A stretch of 26,904 nt of DNA, taken from Campylobacterota bacterium (GTDB taxonomy: Bacteria; Campylobacterota; Campylobacteria; Campylobacterales; Sulfurospirillaceae). The DNA lies in assembly GCA_009930355.1 (NCBI GenBank), contig RZYK01000006.1, positions 1 through 26,904 on the forward strand, in the 5' to 3' direction. The notes beneath the pieces were generated by a model that was given only the letters and a program-made list of their open reading frames with translations, ran no database searches and was not told the DNA's origin. Positions 22,402 through 26,904 of the stretch are shown here, one piece after another (the stretch's first letter is position 1; the number at the start of each line of letters is the position of its first letter). A program made the translations under genes and the position numbers.

Positions 22402-23067
22402 ATGATTTTTGGAAAGATAGATTATATCAATCTACTTCCGTTTCACGTTTTTTTGAAACAATCCTCCCTACCCAGTGCATTTAAACGTTCATGTGAACAT
22501 CAAAAGAATGTCCCTGCTATTATCAATCATAAACTACGTAAACGCCAAGTCGATGCAGCCTTTATCTCCAGTATTCAAAGCAAACGAAAAACAATTACCC
22601 CACTGAATGCAGGCATTGTGGCAAAAAAGAATGTTAAAAGTGTCATCATCAAAAAAGGAGAGGCAAAAAATGACCCAGCCTCTGCTACCTCAAATATGTT
22701 GGCTCGTGTATTAGGAATTGAGGGGGAAGTGTTTATTGGAGATCGCGCACTCAAACTCTACCTTGAAGAGCCTGAAGCCTATATCGATTTAGCGCAAATA
22801 TGGAATGAAAAGTACCATCTCCCTTTTGTCTTTGCACGATTTTGTATCAATCAACATACAACCTTTTATAAAAATCTTGCAACACAATTTACACGCAAAC
22901 CTATTAAAATCCCTCGTTACATTTTGAAACAATACACGAAAGAGCGTGGCATTAACGAACAGGATATTTTAGACTATCTCAAACTCATTAGCTATACTAT
23001 GGGGAAAAAAGAACAAAAAGCCCTCTATATTTTTTTAAAAAAAGCAAATCAAATCGTAAGGAATTAA
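22402..23067 (+). CDS. mqnA: Chorismate dehydratase MqnA (futalosine menaquinone pathway)
   Basis: With the ATG at 22402 (AAGGAG five bases before it) the protein has 221 residues and begins MIFGKIDYINLLPFHVFL, the standard MqnA start. The frame from 22366 adds twelve residues through the ribosome binding site and is rejected. The fold is that of periplasmic binding proteins but without a signal peptide. GEVFIGDRALKLYL and LAQIWNEKYHLPFVFARF match MqnA. It catalyses the first step from chorismate to 3-enolpyruvylbenzoate towards menaquinone, the usual route in Campylobacterota. gdhA starts directly after the stop codon (TAAATG), so the two genes are cotranscribed. Confidence 0.88.
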   Translation: MIFGKIDYINLLPFHVFLKQSSLPSAFKRSCEHQKNVPAIINHKLRKRQVDAAFISSIQSKRKTITPLNAGIVAKKNVKSVIIKKGEAKNDPASATSNMLARVLGIEGEVFIGDRALKLYLEEPEAYIDLAQIWNEKYHLPFVFARFCINQHTTFYKNLATQFTRKPIKIPRYILKQYTKERGINEQDILDYLKLISYTMGKKEQKALYIFLKKANQIVRN

Positions 23068-24423
23068 ATGAGTGATTTTATTGAAAATGCCCTCAAAGCA
23101 ACCCAACACAGTACCCCTGAACAACATGAGTTTTATCAAGCGGTCAAAGAGGTTTTAAGCTCTCTTGAACCCTTGCTTGTTTCAGATTCACGGTACACAC
23201 AGCACAGTATCCTTGAACGCCTCATCATCCCTGATCGACAGATTATTTTTCGTGTTCCATGGATAGATGATGCAGGAAAAATTCGCACCAACATCGGTTA
23301 CCGTGTCCAATTTAGCAATGCCATAGGACCTTACAAGGGTGGACTTCGTTTTCATCCCAGTGTCAATTTAAGCATTATCAAATTCTTAGGATTTGAGCAG
23401 ATCTTTAAAAACTCGCTTACAGGACTGGCTATTGGCGGAGGAAAGGGCGGCAGTGATTTTGACCCCAAAGGAAAAAGTGAGGGTGAAATCATGCGTTTTT
23501 GCCAATCCTTTATGGTCGAACTCTCCAAACACATAGGGGAGACCATCGACGTTCCAGCGGGTGACATTGGCGTGGGAGGCCGAGAAATTGGCTATATGTT
23601 TGGTATGTACAAACGCCTTACCAACCATTATGAAGGCATCTTAACAGGCAAAGGCATTAATTGGGGTGGCTCACTCGCACGCACAGAAGCCACAGGATTT
23701 GGCTCAGTCTATTTTGCGGAAAATATCTTAAACAAACAAGGCGCAACACTCAAAGGTAAGACATGTACCATTTCAGGTTCTGGGAATGTTGCTATTTATA
23801 CGATTCAAAAACTTTATGAATTGGGCGCACATCCCGTGACATGCAGTGACTCAAAAGGGATGATTTACGACAAAAATGGTATTCATTTAAACTCACTCAA
23901 AAGCATTAAAGAGGTAGCGAGAAACGATTTAAAAGAATATCTCAAAGTCCATCCACAAGCCACCTATATCCCACGAAGTGACTACAAAGAAGGGACCAAT
24001 GCCGTTTGGAGTATTCCATGTTTTGCGGCTTTCCCAAGTGCAACGCAAAATGAGCTAAACCTAGAAGATATCAAAACACTCCACCATAATGGATGTCGTT
24101 TGGTCAATGAAGGTGCCAATATGCCAAGCACCCTTGATGCCATTAGCTATATGCAAAAAAATGAAATTTTATTTGGACCAGCTAAAGCCGCCAATGCAGG
24201 CGGTGTTGCAACGTCACAATTAGAGATGAGCCAAAACGCCAGTATGCAAAAATGGAGTTTTGCTGAAGTGGATAATAAATTACGCCACATCATGAAACAC
24301 ATTTTTGACCTCTCTTACACTACTTCTATAGAATTTGGCGATGAAGGAAACCTTATGTTAGGAGCCAATATTGCAGGGTTTAGAAAAGTTGCCGATGCAA
24401 TGATTGACCAAGGCGCAGTGTAG
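23068..24423 (+). CDS. gdhA: Glutamate dehydrogenase (hexameric, probably NADP-dependent)
   Basis: A 451-residue enzyme of the small hexameric class. Catalytic Lys126 is in the signature LAIGGGKGGSDFDPKGKS, substrate residues lie in GPYKGGLRFHPSVN (87-100), and the nucleotide fold shows SGSGNVAIYTIQKL from 236. The end MLGANIAGFRKVADAMIDQGAV is typical. The bacterial class of this length mostly uses NADPH to make glutamate from 2-oxoglutarate and ammonia, so an assimilatory role is likely. It follows mqnA with no gap and is closed by a clear terminator. Confidence 0.95.
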   Translation: MSDFIENALKATQHSTPEQHEFYQAVKEVLSSLEPLLVSDSRYTQHSILERLIIPDRQIIFRVPWIDDAGKIRTNIGYRVQFSNAIGPYKGGLRFHPSVNLSIIKFLGFEQIFKNSLTGLAIGGGKGGSDFDPKGKSEGEIMRFCQSFMVELSKHIGETIDVPAGDIGVGGREIGYMFGMYKRLTNHYEGILTGKGINWGGSLARTEATGFGSVYFAENILNKQGATLKGKTCTISGSGNVAIYTIQKLYELGAHPVTCSDSKGMIYDKNGIHLNSLKSIKEVARNDLKEYLKVHPQATYIPRSDYKEGTNAVWSIPCFAAFPSATQNELNLEDIKTLHHNGCRLVNEGANMPSTLDAISYMQKNEILFGPAKAANAGGVATSQLEMSQNASMQKWSFAEVDNKLRHIMKHIFDLSYTTSIEFGDEGNLMLGANIAGFRKVADAMIDQGAV

Positions 24424-24447
24424 TAAAACGGGCTTTTGCCCGTTTTA
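24424..24447 (+). terminator. Rho-independent terminator of mqnA-gdhA
   Basis: A 10-bp perfect stem, TAAAACGGGC and its complement, around a TTTT loop. The TTTT of the 3' arm is the start of a palindrome copy, so terminator and palindrome overlap. It also reads well in reverse for the OMP remnant and MATE genes. Confidence 0.8.
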
Positions 24448-24455
24448 CATGTAAA
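24444..24455. repeat. TTTACATGTAAA palindrome, copy 17 (gdhA terminator)
   Basis: Overlaps the 3' arm of the terminator. It is the only copy to the right of 19.2 kb. Confidence 0.9.
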
Positions 24456-24458
24456 GTG

Positions 24459-24561
24459 TTAAAACCTATAACGTGCTTTAAAACGATACGCATCGGTATC
24501 AACGCTTTTTGAACCTTTTGCATCTTTCTCTCTGGTTTGGGCTTCGTCTTCTTTATTTCCC
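24459..24561 (-). pseudogene. C-terminal remnant of an outer-membrane protein gene
   Basis: On the minus strand a short frame ends ...SVDTDAYRFKARYRF and a TAA at 24461-24459. Alternating hydrophobic residues and a final Phe are the mark of the last strand of an outer-membrane beta-barrel protein. About 33 codons remain, and the frame meets a stop inside the end of the MATE gene. No start codon or ribosome binding site precedes it. It looks like the tail of a porin-type gene whose front was replaced by the MATE-TetR pair. A chance frame cannot be excluded at this length. Confidence 0.45.
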
Positions 24562-25884
24562 TTACGTTATTTTTTTAGGACTAAATTTTTTAAATAAAAT
24601 GATTGCAACGACAAACGTAACAGACTCTGCCATTGGTATTGCCATAAATATTCCCTTTTTATCAAACAAAAAAGGTAACGTCACAATAAAAAATAGAGGA
24701 AAAATCAAACTTCTTGATAGCGCAATCACCATGGAAGCCAGTGGTTTATGAATGGCTGTTAAATAAGCAGAAATGACAAGATTAATACCATCAAAAAGAA
24801 AAATTATCCACAGGTATGTGGCAAAATTGAGAACAATTTGTTTTGTTTTATCATTGCTCTCTTCTAAAAAAATATCAGCTAACCTGTCTGGCACAAAAAG
24901 GAGTAAAAGGATCATGACAACGCCAACCAAGCTTGTAGCGATAAACGCTAATTTTAAAAACATTTCTATTCTTTTATGCTCTTTAGCTCCAAAATTTTTA
25001 CTAATGATGGGTTGTAAGGAGTCGCTGATGCCAAAACTTATGATAACTCCAATAAAGAGAAGATAATTAATAATCGTAAATGCAGCAATGCCTTCCATAC
25101 CAAAATTTTTTATCATGACATAGTTAAAAATTAACGTCATAATGCCTATTGAAATTTCATTGACAAACTCTGAAGCCCCATTGTATGTAGCTTTTAGGAT
25201 TTGTTTATAACTTCCGTTAGGTTTTACAAAGCCAATCGTTGCTCTTTTTGAGAAAAAATGAGGCAAAAGGATGAACAACAAAGTAAGTTGAGAGATGCCT
25301 GTAGCCAACGCTGCTCCAAAGATGCCTTTTTGTAAATAGACAATCATAAACCAATCCAATAGCACATTGATAAGAGCACTGAAAAGTAAAGCTATAAAAG
25401 CAAGATTGGGTCGATTATCAACCCTTACAAAATAATCTAAAACCACTCCAATCATCAAAAAAGGGATAAAAAACAACATAACCGATAAATACTCAATTGC
25501 CATGTTTGTCAACTTCTCATCCGCACCAAAAAGATGCAAGAGTGTCTCAATATTTAAAAACAAAACACTCGAAGTCAAAAAGCTAAAAAGAGTGATACAA
25601 ACGATTGTTTTGCTAAAAATAAGAGAAGCTTTTTTACGATCTCCTTCCCCTATGAGCTTTCCTGAGACAACACTGCTACCGATTGCTAGCATCAAAGCAA
25701 AGCCAAATAAAAAAGAGAAAATAGGCAAGCTTATATTGATAGCAGCAAGCCCAGAATCGCCTACATAATTTCCTATAAAAAAACCATCTACGATACTTGC
25801 TGATGAAATAGCCAACATTCCCAAGACGGAGGGGATAGAGTATTGAAAAAAGATGGATGCTATGTTATCTTTGGTAACGTTCAT
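24562..25884 (-). CDS. MATE-family multidrug efflux transporter
   Basis: A 440-residue protein with about twelve hydrophobic segments in two bundles of six. The start is family-like (IASIFFQYSIPSVLGMLAISSASIVDGFFIGNYVGDSGLAAINISLP), and the second half repeats the pattern (YNGASEFVNEISIGIMTLIFNYVM). MATE proteins export cationic drugs with Na+ or H+ antiport; this one resembles the MepA/DinF-type branch by its opening, a tentative placement. It lies 10 bases behind a TetR-type regulator gene, which probably controls it. Base composition is more AT-rich than the sulfur genes. Confidence 0.9.
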   Translation of the reverse strand: MNVTKDNIASIFFQYSIPSVLGMLAISSASIVDGFFIGNYVGDSGLAAINISLPIFSFLFGFALMLAIGSSVVSGKLIGEGDRKKASLIFSKTIVCITLFSFLTSSVLFLNIETLLHLFGADEKLTNMAIEYLSVMLFFIPFLMIGVVLDYFVRVDNRPNLAFIALLFSALINVLLDWFMIVYLQKGIFGAALATGISQLTLLFILLPHFFSKRATIGFVKPNGSYKQILKATYNGASEFVNEISIGIMTLIFNYVMIKNFGMEGIAAFTIINYLLFIGVIISFGISDSLQPIISKNFGAKEHKRIEMFLKLAFIATSLVGVVMILLLLFVPDRLADIFLEESNDKTKQIVLNFATYLWIIFLFDGINLVISAYLTAIHKPLASMVIALSRSLIFPLFFIVTLPFLFDKKGIFMAIPMAESVTFVVAIILFKKFSPKKIT

Positions 25885-25894
25885 ATGGTTATGC

Positions 25895-26491
25895 CTACTT
25901 TTTTTTCAATAATTTTTCAATTTCTAAAAAGTAGCTTGACAACTCTACTTTCAAATCATAGTTATCAATCATTAAAGATTGTAAAAACATACCATCTGCG
26001 GTTGCGCAAATAGATTTTTCGATAGATTTTGCGTCTTTATGAAAATGACCTTTTTGTATCTCTTCATCAAAAATCTCTTCTAAAATGGTAAAAACCATTT
26101 GGTACATTGTGTTGTTAAATTCTCGTATCGTGCTATCATGGGAGTTGATATACAGATGCATCGTATCTATCATCAACTTTTTAAAATCCGTATAATACGC
26201 TTCATCATTCATGTAGATGGCAAATAACACATGTAGCTTTTCCAGAAAAGTCTTTTGATACTTACACGCTTTGATAATGTGTACATTTAATTCAAATGCT
26301 TTTTTTGACATCACTTGATAGATCAACTGTTCTTTTGTAGAAAAGTAGTGATAAAACTGCCCTTTTGACATGTTGATACTCACAATAAATTGATTTAAAG
26401 AAAAAGATTCAATCCCAATATCCACAAACACTTTATACGCTTCATCACATATAAAATCTATTTTTTCCTCTCTATTGACTGTTTTTGGCAT
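25895..26491 (-). CDS. TetR-family transcriptional regulator
   Basis: A 198-residue protein. The N-terminal helix-turn-helix is clear: EKIDFICDEAYKVFVDIGIESFSLNQFIVSINMSKG with QFYHYFSTKEQLIYQVM (about 8-58), the standard TetR pattern. The rest is a helical ligand domain without recognisable family. It is the first gene of a two-gene unit with the MATE transporter, so it most likely represses that efflux gene and is released by a drug or metabolite. AAGGGT precedes the ATG at a normal distance. Confidence 0.9.
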   Translation of the reverse strand: MPKTVNREEKIDFICDEAYKVFVDIGIESFSLNQFIVSINMSKGQFYHYFSTKEQLIYQVMSKKAFELNVHIIKACKYQKTFLEKLHVLFAIYMNDEAYYTDFKKLMIDTMHLYINSHDSTIREFNNTMYQMVFTILEEIFDEEIQKGHFHKDAKSIEKSICATADGMFLQSLMIDNYDLKVELSSYFLEIEKLLKKK

Positions 26492-26518
26492 CTGTACCCT
26501 TTTATAAACTATCGGTCT

Positions 26519-26524
26519 ATTATA
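26519..26524 (-). promoter_or_regulatory. -10 element of the TetR-MATE unit
   Basis: TATAAT on the minus strand, 27 bases before the TetR start. AGACCGATAGTTT directly downstream resembles half of a TetR-type site and could be the operator; the second half is poor. Confidence 0.4.
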
Positions 26525-26614
26525 TACTTCTAAACTTAAATTTTTAAAAACCAGTGGTTTATTTAAACCTTACTACTTTAAAGATGTACAACGCAAATCT
26601 AACACAACTATGAG

Positions 26615-26620
26615 TATAAT
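26615..26620 (+). promoter_or_regulatory. -10 element of the membrane sensor gene
   Basis: TATAAT 38 bases before the ATG at 26659, with a weak -35. Confidence 0.4.
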
Positions 26621-26658
26621 GAGGAAAAAGAAATTTTAAACAAACGAAGTAGGCTTTT

Positions 26659-26904
26659 ATGAAGAGATTTCAAGACTTCAAGATTAAGACAAAACTGATT
26701 ATTATCTTTATTTTTATTAAAGTGATCCCTGTTTTACTTGTCTCATTTATTGCACTTTTTGGTATTAACGAACTTTTCTCTTTTTTCAATGCTAATAGTT
26801 TAGCTATTAAAAAAACTGCTCAAGAGGTTGTCACTTCTACGGCTACCATTGCGATTGAAGATAGCATTTTAGCCTTAGATAAAAAATCACAAAATTCGCT
26901 TGAA
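26659..26904 (+). CDS. N-terminal part of a membrane sensor protein (partial)
   Basis: Open from ATG 26659 to the window end, 82 residues. It has a basic start (MKRFQDFKIKTKLI), one membrane helix (IIIFIFIKVIPVLLVSFIALF), and then the beginning of a helical, periplasm-facing part (KKTAQEVVTSTATIAIEDSILALDKKSQNSLE). That is the front of a methyl-accepting chemotaxis protein, histidine kinase or similar HAMP-type sensor. The output domain lies outside the window, so the class cannot be decided. A weak AAGTAGG precedes the start. Confidence 0.65.
   Translation, partial: MKRFQDFKIKTKLIIIFIFIKVIPVLLVSFIALFGINELFSFFNANSLAIKKTAQEVVTSTATIAIEDSILALDKKSQNSLE

Noticed and set aside
340..24455. All palindrome copies as intrinsic terminators
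   Set aside because: The 10- to 12-base core has no loop and is AT-rich, so it forms no stable hairpin alone, and ten copies lie inside genes. Only two copies are part of longer stems.

Overview
The window reads as a stretch of a Campylobacterota (epsilonproteobacterial) chromosome, most like Sulfurospirillum. The reasons are a sulfate-to-homocysteine cluster of the type described in Wolinella succinogenes (HcyS/HcyF/HcyD/Sir/MetY), a futalosine-pathway MqnA, Cache and PAS diguanylate cyclases, and moderate GC with AT-rich islands. The genus is inferred; no marker gene fixes it. No rRNA, tRNA, CRISPR array or transposase was seen, and no gene-free stretch exceeds 300 bases.

Layout. (1) 1-2.3 kb: the end of an unidentified gene, a very AT-rich small ORF, an EamA-type transporter and a PAS-GGDEF diguanylate cyclase. 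The last two lie between 23-bp inverted repeats. (2) 2.4-13.3 kb: a plus-strand sulfur assimilation block starting from a near-consensus sigma70 promoter: DUF2061 protein, cysH, cysD, cysN, hcyS, hcyF, hcyD, sir (with a C-terminal TusA-like domain), cysG-type siroheme synthase, metY and mnmA. Sulfate becomes APS (CysDN), sulfite (CysH), then sulfide (Sir, with siroheme from CysG). Sulfide is loaded on the carrier HcyS by HcyF and used by MetY for homocysteine, and HcyD trims HcyS. A structured repeat sits in front of cysD and again in front of mnmA. (3) 13.3-14.7 kb: a membrane Cache-GGDEF gene on the minus strand broken by an in-frame stop. (4) 14.8-19.1 kb: an eight-gene minus-strand operon led by a thioredoxin-type arsenate reductase. 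It also holds CcdA, a thioredoxin-like lipoprotein, a cytosolic rhodanese, TauE/SafE, a DUF318/ArsP-type permease, a periplasmic rhodanese and a small cytosolic thioredoxin. An ArsR-like operator overlaps its promoter, but no arsR is in the window. (5) 19.2-22.3 kb: an unknown coiled-coil protein facing a terC-mreB-paralogue pair. (6) 22.4-24.4 kb: mqnA-gdhA with a terminator. (7) 24.5-26.5 kb: a MATE transporter and TetR regulator next to what looks like the last piece of an outer-membrane protein gene. (8) The 5' end of a membrane sensor gene.

Two signals are not explained by the genes. The palindrome TTACATGTAA occurs 17 times, inside and between genes, far above chance. A roughly 75-nt intergenic element is present in two full copies and one degenerate copy, with hairpins whose paired arms change together.
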